Positions 35,541 to 44,460 of a DNA stretch of 64,000 nt are shown here, one piece after another (the stretch's first letter is position 1; every line of letters starts with the position of its first letter). Source of the stretch: Bacteroidales bacterium (GTDB taxonomy: Bacteria > Bacteroidota > Bacteroidia > Bacteroidales > P3); assembly GCA_017934545.1 (NCBI GenBank), contig JAGBJI010000005.1:124001-188000 (forward strand). Reading direction: 5' to 3'. The notes beneath the pieces are model-generated. The model saw only the letters and a program-made list of their open reading frames with translations. It searched no databases and was not told where the DNA came from. Both the position numbers and the translations under genes were made by a program.

Positions 35541-35914
35541 TTGCCGTTAAGATATGGCATCAGTTTGGATTGAGGTACGGATTGTTTTACCAAATCGTGC
35601 GATTGTCTTACCAACTGTTTTAACAATTCCGTATTCACGTCGGAGCAAAAATAAACGTCCGACCAATGTTTTTTGTTCATATGCCAAGCGGGGCGTATGC
35701 CGTCATATTGCTCCCTTAAGCGTATTGCTTCTTCAGGTTTCATTTTCAGACAACAACGGTCAAAGACCTGTATGTTTACATAGCAAAACCATTTCGGACC
35801 TATGTAAAAACACAACACTTCACGGCTGTAAGCGTCTTTTACGTTCAAAAACGGCATCTTTTCCGTTACAAAAGGTAATGACAGACAATATGTCCGGAAT
35901 TGTTCAACGTCCAT
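35537..35914 (-). CDS. MmcQ/YjbR family protein
   Basis: 125 residues, of normal length for the CyaY-like YjbR fold. It starts MDVEQFRTYCLSLPFVTEKMPF and has KWFCYVNIQVFDRCCLKMKPEEAIRLREQYDGIRPAWHMNKKHWSDV, the family hallmark (P-A-x-H-M-N-K-x-H-W). Some members bind DNA; the role is unsettled. Confidence 0.88.
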   Translation of the reverse strand: MDVEQFRTYCLSLPFVTEKMPFLNVKDAYSREVLCFYIGPKWFCYVNIQVFDRCCLKMKPEEAIRLREQYDGIRPAWHMNKKHWSDVYFCSDVNTELLKQLVRQSHDLVKQSVPQSKLMPYLNGN

Positions 35915-36071
35915 TTCAAATTCAAAAAAAATTTATCCGACTGCAAAATTACTAAAAAACCAAAGACCGTATCTTACTTTGCCGTAGAATATTCCAAAAA
36001 ATATTCCCACCTTTTTTTATTTAACTGCCGCCCCTTTTTGTTTAATTACTGCCCCGCCGCATTTTAATTTT

Positions 36072-36176
36072 GCCCTTTGCGAAAGTAAATGCAAAAAAAT
36101 CACATTTTTTGACTCAAAAAAATAGGTTTTTTGCATGAAAAAATCAGATTTTTTTAAAATCCTTTTCAGAAAGGGC
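36072..36176 (+). repeat. 105-bp A/T-phased palindromic element, copy 5
   Basis: GCCCTTTGCGAAAGTAA to CTTTTCAGAAAGGGC, with units TCACA, ATAGG and TCAGA. The middle word is the reverse complement of CCTAT, so that slot is flipped relative to copies 2, 3, 6 and 7. It lies between divergent genes. The rest of the gap 35915-36293 shows only a -7-like TATCTTTG (36243-36250). Confidence 0.9.
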
Positions 36177-36293
36177 AAAACTAAAACATAAAAAGGCGGG
36201 TATCTTTATACAAAAGGCTTTTTTTATACGGAAAAAAATGCCTATCTTTGCAAAAATTAATATAAGTATTAACATCAAAAATTGATTTTAAAA

Positions 36294-37484
36294 ATGGGAA
36301 AACAGATAACACCCAAGGTTACATGGGTAGGTAAGATTGATTGGGAATTGAAAACTTTTCACGGCGACGAACTCTCAACCCACAGAGGTTCTTCTTACAA
36401 CTCGTATTTGATAAGGGACAAAAAGACTGCGTTGATTGATACGGCGTGGATACCTTACGACAAAGAGTTTGTTGCAGGATTGAAACAAGAGGTAGATTTA
36501 AAACAAATAGATTACGTTATAATGCAACACAACGAATGCGACCACAGCGGAGCATTGGTTGAACTTATGCGTGAAATACCCGACGTGCCTATCTATTGCA
36601 CGGCAAAAGGAGAGGCTATCATACGCGGCCATTACCACAAAGATTGGAATTTTGTCAACGTAAAAACGGGCGATACGCTTGATTTGGGCGACACCACGTT
36701 GACATTCGTTGAAGCACCTATGTTGCATTGGCCTGACACTATGTTTACTTATATGTCGGGTGAGAACATATTGTTCTCAAACGACGGTTTCGGCCAGCAC
36801 TATGCGAGCGAATCACTGTTCAACGATATGGTTGACATTGACGAAGTATACTACGAAGCGGAGAAATATTACTGCAACATCTTAAACCTTTATTCGCCAA
36901 TGGCTTTAAAGAAGATAAAGGAAATTTTGGCTATGAATCTTCCGCTTGACATGATATGCCCTTCGCACGGAATTATATGGAAAAACAATCCCACACAGAT
37001 TGTGGAGAAATATCTTCAGTGGGCTGATGCGTACCAAGAGAACCAAATAACCCTTGTTTACGACACCATGTGGCAGTCTACGCGTTTGATGGCACAGGCA
37101 ATAGCAAAGGGAATACAAAAACAAGACCCGCAGGTAAGGGTTAAGATATTGAATGCTGCCAAGGACGACAAAAACGATATATTGACCGAGATTTTCCGTT
37201 CCAAAGCCTTTTTGATGGGTTCTCCGACCATAAACAACGGATATTCATATGCCGTTGCAGGATTGTTGGAAATGATAAAAGGACTGAAATTCAAGAACAA
37301 AAAAGCTTCGGCATTCGGTTCGTACGGTTGGAGCGGCGATGCAGTCAAACAAATCTCGGAAAAACTGCAGCAGGCAGGCATCACCGTTGTTGACGGCGGC
37401 ATACGGGAGTTGTGGGTTCCCGACCAAGAAATGCTTGACAAGTGCGTACAATACGGACAGGACTTTGTCAAGGCCATTGAATAA
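36294..37484 (+). CDS. Flavodiiron protein (A-type flavoprotein)
   Basis: 396 residues. The N-terminal metallo-beta-lactamase-like domain carries the diiron ligands in QHNECDHSG (H79, E81, D83, H84), with later ligands in MLHWPD, SNDGFGQH and PSHGIIW. The C-terminal flavodoxin domain begins ITLVYDTMWQSTRLMAQ and binds FMN. The family reduces O2 or NO to protect anaerobes. The ATG at 36294 (MGKQITPKVTWVG) is preferred over 36282. Confidence 0.92.
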   Translation: MGKQITPKVTWVGKIDWELKTFHGDELSTHRGSSYNSYLIRDKKTALIDTAWIPYDKEFVAGLKQEVDLKQIDYVIMQHNECDHSGALVELMREIPDVPIYCTAKGEAIIRGHYHKDWNFVNVKTGDTLDLGDTTLTFVEAPMLHWPDTMFTYMSGENILFSNDGFGQHYASESLFNDMVDIDEVYYEAEKYYCNILNLYSPMALKKIKEILAMNLPLDMICPSHGIIWKNNPTQIVEKYLQWADAYQENQITLVYDTMWQSTRLMAQAIAKGIQKQDPQVRVKILNAAKDDKNDILTEIFRSKAFLMGSPTINNGYSYAVAGLLEMIKGLKFKNKKASAFGSYGWSGDAVKQISEKLQQAGITVVDGGIRELWVPDQEMLDKCVQYGQDFVKAIE

Positions 37485-38593
37485 TGAAACGCATATACGT
37501 AAGTGTAAGCAATGATATTTATAATGACAACAGGGTTCTGCGTACATGCAGAAGCCTTGTTGTTGCGGGACGGGAGGTTTTCATAGCAGGCAAAAAAACT
37601 TCCCTTTCTCCTGCATTTGAAGACAACGACCTGCATATACACCGTTTTCAAGTATGGTTTAAAAAGAATTTTCTTTACTATGCAGAGTTGAACATACGCC
37701 TTTTCTTTTATTTGCTTTTCCGTAAGCAAGACATGCTTTGGGCAAACGATTTGGACACTTTGCTGCCCAACTATTTGGTAAGCCGTATAAAACGCATTCC
37801 TTTGATATACGATTCGCACGAATTGTTTTGCTATGTCCCCGAATTGAAAGAAAACTCTTTTCAACAGCGTGTTTGGCTTTTTTTGGAAAAGAAAACAGTG
37901 CCGCATCTGCGATACGTAATCACCGTATGCGACCCTATAAAGCAATATTTTCTGCAAAAATACAACGTCAAGGCGGAAGTTGTCCGCAATATACCCGATT
38001 GTAATACCGTCAAAACACAAAAGAAGACATATCCTTTGGCGGAAAAATATATTGTATGGCAGGGTGCTGCCAATATGGACAGAGGTTTGGAGGAGTTAAC
38101 CGAGGCTATGCAATACGTAGATGCCAAGTTGGTTATATTGGGACGCGGGGATATAATCCCAGAAATAGAAAAGCTGATAAAGAAGTATTCGCTTCAAAAC
38201 AAAGTTTTCCTAAAAGGAAGGGTGACTTTTGAGCAGATGATGCAATACACCGCAAATGCAACCTTGGGCATATCAATAGATAAACCCACCAACCGCAACT
38301 ACGCCGTATCGCTTCCTAACAAAATCTTTGAATATATACATGCTGCAACACCCGTGTTGTATTCTCCCCTTGCGGAAATAAAAAACATTGAAATGCGTTA
38401 CCGTACAGGCGTTGAAATCATCAGTTACAATGCCCTTGAGTTGGCAAAGCAAATCAATGATATTATAAACGACAACGCTTTGTTGCAGCAAATGAGTGAC
38501 AATTGTATGCTTGCCGCCCGTGAGTTGTCATGGGACAACGAGCAAAAAATCATTCACAATATTTTGTTGAGAGCAGACCGCAGGCAGCCATAA
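37484..38593 (+). CDS. Glycosyltransferase, GT4-like
   Basis: 369 residues with a GT-B layout. The N-terminal half has SNDIYNDNRVLRTCRSLVVAGREVFIAG and IPLIYDSHELF. The C-terminal half has VWQGAANMDRGLEELTEAMQYVDAKLVILGRGD, LKGRVTFEQMMQYTANATLGISID and SLPNKIFEYIHAATPVLYSPL, where the E is the nucleotide-sugar binding residue. It starts within the stop of the flavodiiron gene (TAATG) and ends overlapping rlmN by 44 bp tail to tail. Donor and acceptor are unknown. Confidence 0.85.
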   Translation: MKRIYVSVSNDIYNDNRVLRTCRSLVVAGREVFIAGKKTSLSPAFEDNDLHIHRFQVWFKKNFLYYAELNIRLFFYLLFRKQDMLWANDLDTLLPNYLVSRIKRIPLIYDSHELFCYVPELKENSFQQRVWLFLEKKTVPHLRYVITVCDPIKQYFLQKYNVKAEVVRNIPDCNTVKTQKKTYPLAEKYIVWQGAANMDRGLEELTEAMQYVDAKLVILGRGDIIPEIEKLIKKYSLQNKVFLKGRVTFEQMMQYTANATLGISIDKPTNRNYAVSLPNKIFEYIHAATPVLYSPLAEIKNIEMRYRTGVEIISYNALELAKQINDIINDNALLQQMSDNCMLAARELSWDNEQKIIHNILLRADRRQP

Positions 38594-39563
38594 TATCTTC
38601 CCCTTTGGAAGCCCGTATCTGCGTGTTAAAACCTTTGGCTTTAAGCATGGATTGGAATGTTTTCATCCGTTGCATGTCCGCTCCTTTGAATTTATCGTCG
38701 CCCGTACTGTGAAAACGTATCAAATTGATTCTGCAAGGCAGTCCGTTCAACAGTTTGGCAAGAGCGTTTACATGACGCTGTTGGTCGTTGAGGTCTTTAA
38801 AGACAATATACTCAAACGTCAAACGGCGTTGCCCCGTCCAATTGTATTGTTTCAAAAGTGCTACAATCTTGTTTAACGGGTACGCTTTCTCTATCGGCAT
38901 TATCTGCATGCGTTCCTGCGCAATAGGATTGTGAAGCGACAGGGCTATATCCACGTTTGTTGAATCCAAAAAGTCTTTCATCTGCGGATAAAATCCCGCC
39001 GTAGACACCGTGATTCTTCTTGCAGACATGCCGTATCCCCATTCTTGGGTCAGAATGCTGATACTTTTTTTCACTTGCAGCACATTGTCAAGCGGTTCTC
39101 CCATTCCCATAAAGACAATGTTTGATATGGGGAATTTGCTGTTAAGACATGCAAAAATATTAATTATTTCGTGGCAGGTAAGGTTGCGTTTCAATCCTTG
39201 TTTTCCCGTTGCACAAAACGCACAATTCATTCTGCATCCCGCTTGACAGGAGATACACAGGGTTACTCTGCGGTTGTCAAATATCAAAACCGCCTCAACA
39301 AAGGTGTTGTCTTCGTATTCAAACAGATATTTTCTCGTTCCGTCCGCAGAGATTAACTCTTGGAGGTAAGGAACAAACCCTATACAATATTCCGATGACA
39401 ATTGACTGCGGAGTTTTGCGGAAAGATTGCTCATACTTTCTATATCCGTTACGCCTTTTTTGTAAATCCAATCGCATATTTGCCCCGATGCAAACTTCGG
39501 AGCGTTGAGAGATTGGATTATTGCGTCTGTTTCTTGTTTTGTTTTGCCTAATAGTGCAGTCAT
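38550..39563 (-). CDS. rlmN: 23S rRNA (adenine-C2)-methyltransferase RlmN
   Basis: 337 residues. Radical SAM cluster motif C110-x3-C114-x2-C117 in CQAGCRMNCAFCATG, then GMGEPLDN, ISTLTQ-like SILTQEWGYGMSARRITVSTAG, and the methyl-carrying C-terminal cysteine in IMAACGLL. It methylates A2503 of 23S rRNA and A37 of some tRNAs. It is the third gene of a minus-strand set after the LutA-like and TIGR01212 genes. Its 3' end overlaps the glycosyltransferase coding region. Confidence 0.95.
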   Translation of the reverse strand: MTALLGKTKQETDAIIQSLNAPKFASGQICDWIYKKGVTDIESMSNLSAKLRSQLSSEYCIGFVPYLQELISADGTRKYLFEYEDNTFVEAVLIFDNRRVTLCISCQAGCRMNCAFCATGKQGLKRNLTCHEIINIFACLNSKFPISNIVFMGMGEPLDNVLQVKKSISILTQEWGYGMSARRITVSTAGFYPQMKDFLDSTNVDIALSLHNPIAQERMQIMPIEKAYPLNKIVALLKQYNWTGQRRLTFEYIVFKDLNDQQRHVNALAKLLNGLPCRINLIRFHSTGDDKFKGADMQRMKTFQSMLKAKGFNTQIRASKGEDIMAACGLLSTKYCE

Positions 39564-39593
39564 AATCAGAATATTGTTTCTTCGGAAATTGTT

Positions 39594-40544
39594 TTAGGGT
39601 CGGTATAAACGGCCTTGATAGGTGTTTCTTCGCAACATTTCGCTTTCAATTGTCTGAACTATCTGTTCGTTGCGTATCTTTCCCCACGATTTTCCTACAT
39701 TATAATGCGGCGGAACTTCGCTTGCAAACCTCTCTATCACTATCTGCGGGTTCAAAAGCTCCAAAAACGAGATTATAAAGTCGGTGTATTCTTCAAAACC
39801 GAAAAGATGATACTTGTCTTTGTTCATTAAATAATCCTGCATCATAGGAGTATTGTCCAAAATCTGCAGTTGGTGAAATTTCAAACTGTTTACAGGCAAA
39901 CGCGACAATATCTTGGCTTGGTCAAGCATCTCTTGTTTGGTTTCACCCGGCAATCCGAAGATGATATGTCCGCCTGTTTCTATGTTGCGTTTGCGGGTTT
40001 GTTCTATTGCGTTTGCAGTACACTCAAACGTATGTCCTCTGTTGATTAACGCAAGGGTTTTGTCGTAGCACGATTCTATGCCGTACTCAACTATTATGTG
40101 ATATTCTTCGTTCAACTGTGCAAGGTAATCCAATTTCTTTTCGTCCACGCAGTCGGGTCTTGTGCCTATAACCAAACCGATTACTGACGGATGCGACAAA
40201 GCCTGCCGATAAACCTTTTTCAATGTATCCAAATCGGCATAAGTATTTGAATACGGTTGAAAATATACTAAATACTGACTGACATGTTTATATCTCCACG
40301 AGTGGAATTTGATACCTTCCTCTATCTGAACGGCAATGCTTTCGTGTCTTCGGCAGTACGACGGATTGAAAGCGTCGTTTGAACAAAAAGTACAACCCCC
40401 TTTGGACAGTGTGCCGTCACGGTTGGGGCAGGTAAAACCCGCATCCACCGACAGTTTTTGCACTCTTTGCGGATATCTTTTCCGCATATGGTTGGAATAT
40501 GCGTTGAACGGACGGGAAGTTTGCCACGGATAATTATTTTCCAT
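39594..40544 (-). CDS. TIGR01212/YhcC-like radical SAM protein
   Basis: 316 residues. Cluster-binding CxxxxxxxxxxxCxxC pattern in FTCPNRDGTLSKGGCTFCSN (C39, C51, C54), then YFQPYSNTYADLDTLKKVY, VIGTRPDCVD and GLPGETKQEMLDQA. It is a member of the Elp3-like TIGR01212 family, of unknown or RNA-modification function. It starts 11 bp inside the LutA-like gene end, and rlmN follows after 30 bp. Confidence 0.9.
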   Translation of the reverse strand: MENNYPWQTSRPFNAYSNHMRKRYPQRVQKLSVDAGFTCPNRDGTLSKGGCTFCSNDAFNPSYCRRHESIAVQIEEGIKFHSWRYKHVSQYLVYFQPYSNTYADLDTLKKVYRQALSHPSVIGLVIGTRPDCVDEKKLDYLAQLNEEYHIIVEYGIESCYDKTLALINRGHTFECTANAIEQTRKRNIETGGHIIFGLPGETKQEMLDQAKILSRLPVNSLKFHQLQILDNTPMMQDYLMNKDKYHLFGFEEYTDFIISFLELLNPQIVIERFASEVPPHYNVGKSWGKIRNEQIVQTIESEMLRRNTYQGRLYRP

Positions 40545-41277
40545 TGTTGTTTTTACTGCTGTAACGCAACAAAGAAACTATGTGAATGGTTTTTAAATTC
40601 AGCTTATGTGCCGAAATATAGTTTTGGATGTGCAGCAAACACGAAGTATCGGTTGAGGTTATGTATTCGGCTCCGCATTGCAATGCGTATTCGGCTTTGT
40701 GCCGTGCCAACTCATCGCTCACCGCTTTGTTGTGAAGTTCCATTCCCGAACCCCAACCGCAGCAAAAATTGTTGCCTTCTTGGTTTACCAATGTCAGACC
40801 CTGCACTTTGGAAAGAATAAGCCTTACTTCCTGTTCCAAATTGTACTCATTGAGCGAATGGCAGTTGTTGTGCAGAAAAACTTTGAACGGAAATTCGGCC
40901 TGTAAATCGCAGTCTGGTTTTACGTAATGTATGAACTCGGTGATGTCCATCATACGGTCGGCCAACGATTTGTAAGAGTTGTGGTTGGAGGTGTTGTAAA
41001 AAAGATTGGCACATTTGGTTTTGAAATAACCTATGCACGACGACGAACAACCCACCACGGGATTGTTTCCGGGAAAGGTTTCTATAAACTTTTCTCCCGC
41101 CGTTTTAGCCCTTTGCCAATTGCCGTTGTCGTACAATATTCTGCCGCAGCACGTCTGCTCCTGTCGGTATACGGCCTTGTAACCCAGACTTTCAATCAAG
41201 TCTATAAGGTCAAATCCTGTTTCAGGGCAGAATTGGTCAATTGAGCAAGGAATAAAAACATCAACTTCTTTTTTCAT
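40534..41277 (-). CDS. LutA-like cysteine-rich (CCG) protein
   Basis: About 247 residues. It contains two CCG domains: FIPCSIDQFCPE with EQTCCGR, then CSSSCIGYF, and FLHNNCHSL with NNFCCGWGSG. These domains bind noncubane 4Fe-4S clusters in heterodisulfide reductase HdrB, GlpC and LutA. In Bacteroidetes it is normally adjacent to lutB and lutC; here it is linked instead to two radical SAM genes. An electron-transfer or lactate-oxidation role is inferred from the family. Confidence 0.83.
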   Translation of the reverse strand: MKKEVDVFIPCSIDQFCPETGFDLIDLIESLGYKAVYRQEQTCCGRILYDNGNWQRAKTAGEKFIETFPGNNPVVGCSSSCIGYFKTKCANLFYNTSNHNSYKSLADRMMDITEFIHYVKPDCDLQAEFPFKVFLHNNCHSLNEYNLEQEVRLILSKVQGLTLVNQEGNNFCCGWGSGMELHNKAVSDELARHKAEYALQCGAEYITSTDTSCLLHIQNYISAHKLNLKTIHIVSLLRYSSKNNNGK

Positions 41278-41368
41278 CGCCAAATATGTATTATTGCACC
41301 CAAATGTTCGGCAAAATTAGTACAATTTTTAATTATTTACGTAAATTTGCACTTTAAAATAAACAATT

Positions 41369-42451
41369 ATGGGCAATTCTGCATTGATACAAGGTTTGTT
41401 TTTAACTGGATTCATTGTTCTTATTTTTGGATTATTGGCAATGGATTTGGGCATTTTTGAGAAAAAAGACAAAGTAGTTTCATTCAAACGGGCGTTGCTT
41501 ACCACGTTTATATGGATGGTTTTGGCTGCCGTATTCGGACTGATACTGCGTTGCGGGGCGGAAAAAATGCACGGCGTGGAAACCAAAGAAGATTTGGTGG
41601 AAACGGTTAACCTTTATCACGGCAAAACTCTTGCCCACAAAGTGCAGACAGTTGATTACGACACGGCTGTCAAGGCATACCGCAAACAAAGCACGTTGGA
41701 ATATTTTACCGGTTATTTGATTGAATACTCTTTGAGTATAGACAACATATTTGTGATGATACTTATATTCTCGTCTTTTGCCGTCCCTGCCCAATATTAC
41801 AAGCGTGTGCTGATGTGGGGCATAATAGGGGCAATGGTTATGCGGTTTATATTCATCTTCGCTGCGGGAGCGTTGGTTGCCAAATATGAATGGATTTTGC
41901 TTATTTTCGGTCTTTTCCTTTTGTATTCAGGAATAAAAATGTTTGTTCAACGCAACAAAAAAGAGGAAATGGACCCTAAAAAGAACCCAATAGTAAGGTT
42001 CTGTTCCAAAATCTTTCCTGTCACCAACGAAATACGTGACCACTCGTTTTTGAGGAAAATCAACGGCCGTTGGGTTATCACTCCGCTGTTGCTGTGCTTG
42101 ATAGTGATAGAGTTTACCGACATTTTGTTCGCAGTGGATTCTATTCCTGCCATATTTTCCGTCACCAAAGACCCGTATATAGTCTTTTTCAGCAATATTT
42201 TCGCCATATTGGGCTTGAGGTCTTTGTTCTTTTTGATTAGCAGCATTATCAAAATGTTCCGTTTTTTGAAGATTGGGTTGAGTTTTCTTCTGTTGTTCAT
42301 CGGCGTGAAAATGATTATAGAATGCGAACCTGTCAACATAGACATACCTATTGCCGCTTCGCTGATTATAATTATTGCTATATTGTTGATAAGCATTGTT
42401 GCATCGGTGCTTATACCCGAAAAAAAACCGCAACAAATACAACCCGATTAA
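41369..42451 (+). CDS. TerC/Alx family membrane protein
   Basis: 360 residues, about nine spans. Family motifs are TGYLIEYSLSIDNIFVMILIF, LIVIEFTDILFAVDSIPAIFSVTKDPYIVFFSN and AILGLRSLFFLI, with the paired acidic residues (E, D) proposed to bind metal. Members export manganese or give tellurite resistance. A -7 box TAAATTTG (41342-41349) lies 20 bp before the ATG. Confidence 0.92.
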   Translation: MGNSALIQGLFLTGFIVLIFGLLAMDLGIFEKKDKVVSFKRALLTTFIWMVLAAVFGLILRCGAEKMHGVETKEDLVETVNLYHGKTLAHKVQTVDYDTAVKAYRKQSTLEYFTGYLIEYSLSIDNIFVMILIFSSFAVPAQYYKRVLMWGIIGAMVMRFIFIFAAGALVAKYEWILLIFGLFLLYSGIKMFVQRNKKEEMDPKKNPIVRFCSKIFPVTNEIRDHSFLRKINGRWVITPLLLCLIVIEFTDILFAVDSIPAIFSVTKDPYIVFFSNIFAILGLRSLFFLISSIIKMFRFLKIGLSFLLLFIGVKMIIECEPVNIDIPIAASLIIIIAILLISIVASVLIPEKKPQQIQPD

Positions 42452-42538
42452 TTTTTTTGTTTTTTTATCTCCGACCAAACGTTTGATAATTGCGTGTAAA
42501 GGCGGGGTACGGATTAGTCAACTGCATGATTGAAAAAC

Positions 42539-42578
42539 AAAAAAAGACAAACAGGCAAGAATTCTTGTTTGTCTTTTT
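42539..42578. terminator. Bidirectional terminator between terC and the STAS-like gene
   Basis: AAAAAAGACAAAC and GTTTGTCTTTTTT form a 13-bp stem with an inner AAGAATTCTT palindrome. It lies between convergent genes. Confidence 0.85.
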
Positions 42579-42602
42579 TATGTTAGTATATAATGGTAAA
42601 TA

Positions 42603-42893
42603 TTATGCGTTTATTGTTTGTCTGCGTTTCAAAGATAATGCGATGTTTTTCTTTGCAAAGTCGTTTACATTTGCGAACGTAGTTTTTTGTTTCAACTCTT
42701 CAAGCGGCATTTGTAATAAAAGTTTGGCAATACATTCATCGGCAAAAGAGTTTGAAACAACGTCAACGCCTTCAAAATCCAATACCACTTTGTCATTGTT
42801 CAATATCAACGGAAGAAGTTTTTCTCTTGCCATACTGCCCAACATCCTTGTTCCGAGATTTTCGCCGAAATCTTTAAATTTAAATATCGTCAT
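42603..42893 (-). CDS. STAS-like (DUF4325) protein
   Basis: 96 residues. FGENLGTRMLGSMAREKLLPLI and KVVLDFEGVDVVSNSFADECIAKLL match the DUF4325 STAS-like fold, with the anti-sigma-factor-antagonist-like S-N-S-F-A-D segment. It starts 14 bp after the GHKL ATPase gene, a pairing that recurs in many bacteria. A partner-switch mechanism is inferred. Confidence 0.82.
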   Translation of the reverse strand: MTIFKFKDFGENLGTRMLGSMAREKLLPLILNNDKVVLDFEGVDVVSNSFADECIAKLLLQMPLEELKQKTTFANVNDFAKKNIALSLKRRQTINA

Positions 42894-42907
42894 ACCGTTT
42901 TAATTTT

Positions 42908-43558
42908 TTACCATAAATTCTCAATATCTTCAATGTCTAAAAATCTTTCATTGAAATCATTTTCTGCATCCGCTCTGTCTTCCAATACTTTGTTGGGATT
43001 AATCTCTTTATCTGCATGCAGTTCTATGTAAACAACCGTTCCCTGCCAATGATTAGCAATCAAAACGTCTTTATTTTTGCCGTCAAATATAAGAATATGA
43101 CTGCCTGAATGTATTTCAAACCTAATACCTGCGTTTTTAACAAGACATAATGTGGAATATAATCCGAATCCCATGCCCTTACCGTCGGTAACTTTGTCTT
43201 CAATACATTTTATTATTGCATCTTTTTCGCTTATATTTTGATAAACAGAATTTTCTGCTAATGAACTGCGGATTCCCATTCCGTCATCGGCAACAAGTAT
43301 CTGTATAGTTGATTTATCTGCCGAGTATTTTGTTATCACCGTACCGTTAGTTTTGCCCGAATGGGTGAGAACATTATCCAATACTTCGTAGAAACAATAA
43401 CTTAATGCCTGTAAAACAGAAAGTTCTATGTCGGGGTAACGCTTAAGCATATTGACAACATCAGTATAAACATTAAATATATTCTTATTGTCGAACACTT
43501 CTATGTTCGGCAACGAAGAACCTGTAAAATATTTATCCAATAATCCGTCAATATTCAT
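42908..43558 (-). CDS. GHKL-type ATP-binding protein (anti-sigma/histidine-kinase-like)
   Basis: About 216 residues from MNIDGLLDKYFTG. Bergerat-fold motifs are EVLDNVLTHS (N box), VADDGMGI (G1) and GKGMGFGLYS (G2). There is no histidine phosphotransfer or sensor domain, so it is closer to SpoIIAB/RsbW than to full kinases. Start 43558 is chosen because the promoter (43610-43581) overlaps the alternative start at 43591. It is paired with the STAS-like gene. Confidence 0.82.
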   Translation of the reverse strand: MNIDGLLDKYFTGSSLPNIEVFDNKNIFNVYTDVVNMLKRYPDIELSVLQALSYCFYEVLDNVLTHSGKTNGTVITKYSADKSTIQILVADDGMGIRSSLAENSVYQNISEKDAIIKCIEDKVTDGKGMGFGLYSTLCLVKNAGIRFEIHSGSHILIFDGKNKDVLIANHWQGTVVYIELHADKEINPNKVLEDRADAENDFNERFLDIEDIENLW

Positions 43559-43580
43559 ATACTTTTTGTTTATCTGTCTG

Positions 43581-43610
43581 CAAAAATACAAATAAATTTT
43601 TAATTATCAA
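43581..43610 (-). promoter_or_regulatory. Promoter of the GHKL/STAS pair
   Basis: Minus strand TTG (43610-43608), 19 bp, TATTTTTG (43588-43581). Confidence 0.65.
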
Positions 43611-43812
43611 TATCTGCGAAGCGGAAACAACATTATATTTTCCGATAACAGCAATTATATTCTGCGGTTTGCATATCATAATTGAATCGTATTGCACAGC
43701 ATGTTTATAAAAATAAGCCATTCTACTGTTTGATAATGTTTTTAATAAATTCAAAAAGTAAATAATTCCCGCCTTTTCTCTACTCACCGCTGCCCAATAG
43801 CATTACGCCGCC

Positions 43813-43917
43813 GCCCTTTCAGAAAGTAATCTTAAAAAAATCACATTTTTTCACTGAAAAAACCTATTTTTTTGAGGCAAAAAATCAGATTTTTTTGCGT
43901 TTACTTTCTCAAAGGGC
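43813..43917 (+). repeat. 105-bp A/T-phased palindromic element, copy 6
   Basis: GCCCTTTCAGAAAGTAA to TTACTTTCTCAAAGGGC, with units TCACA, CCTAT and TCAGA in consensus order. A weak CCGCTGCCCAA flank like that of copies 2 and 3 precedes it. Confidence 0.9.
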
Positions 43918-44276
43918 AAAAACCAATTGCCGTTGGGAAAAAATCAAATGAACAAGGGCAGCAATCAAGAAGTTTTTGGTAGATGTAAAGTAACATTAGA
44001 TAGGCATAAAATAACTTTGAGCAGGCATTGGATAAAGAACAAGCGGAAATTTTTATGAAACGTAAATTTGTAATTATATAAATAAAAAATCTTTGATATA
44101 AAGCAAATGATAAATGCTGCAATATTAGGTGATGACGGTATATTTGAATACAGCAGTTAGTTGAAAATCAGAAAGTAATAAAGGAATAAGGTGATGCGAA
44201 AGTTATGTTTACCGGAAAGTTATCAGTATAGGTTCAATCAATGCGGTGTTTCAGCGGTGACGGATTATATAAAAGC
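43918..44276. other. Gene-free stretch before the tRNA terminator
   Basis: AT-rich with purine-rich words near the repeat. I see no ORF, promoter or hairpin that I would defend. Confidence 0.35.
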
Positions 44277-44308
44277 AAGAAGCCCGATGCAATCGCATCG
44301 GGCTTCTT
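44277..44308 (-). terminator. Terminator of tRNA-Leu
   Basis: AAGAAGCCCGATGC, AATC, GCATCGGGCTTCTT: a 14-bp perfect stem just after the tRNA on the minus strand. Confidence 0.88.
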
Positions 44309-44316
44309 TGTCGTTG

Positions 44317-44398
44317 TGCGGATGGAGAGACTCGAACTCTCACCCCTCACGGGACTAGATCCTAAGTCTAGCGCGGCTACCAATTACGCCACATCCGC
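44317..44398 (-). tRNA. tRNA-Leu (anticodon UAG)
   Basis: Minus strand acceptor stem GCGGATG/CATCCGC, anticodon stem CTAGA/TCTAG around loop CTTAGGA with anticodon TAG, a long class II variable arm (CCCGTGAGGG), and T arm GAGAG-TTCGAGT-CTCTC. Discriminator base A; the CCA end is not encoded. Confidence 0.95.
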
Positions 44399-44460
44399 TT
44401 GTTTTGTGGTTGCAAAATTACAACGATTTTTTTTACCTACAAAACAATTTCATAAAAATT

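Noticed and set aside
36906-38020. Long minus-strand ORFs opposite the flavodiiron and glycosyltransferase genes
   Set aside because: Cys/His-rich shadow translations of strongly supported plus-strand genes.
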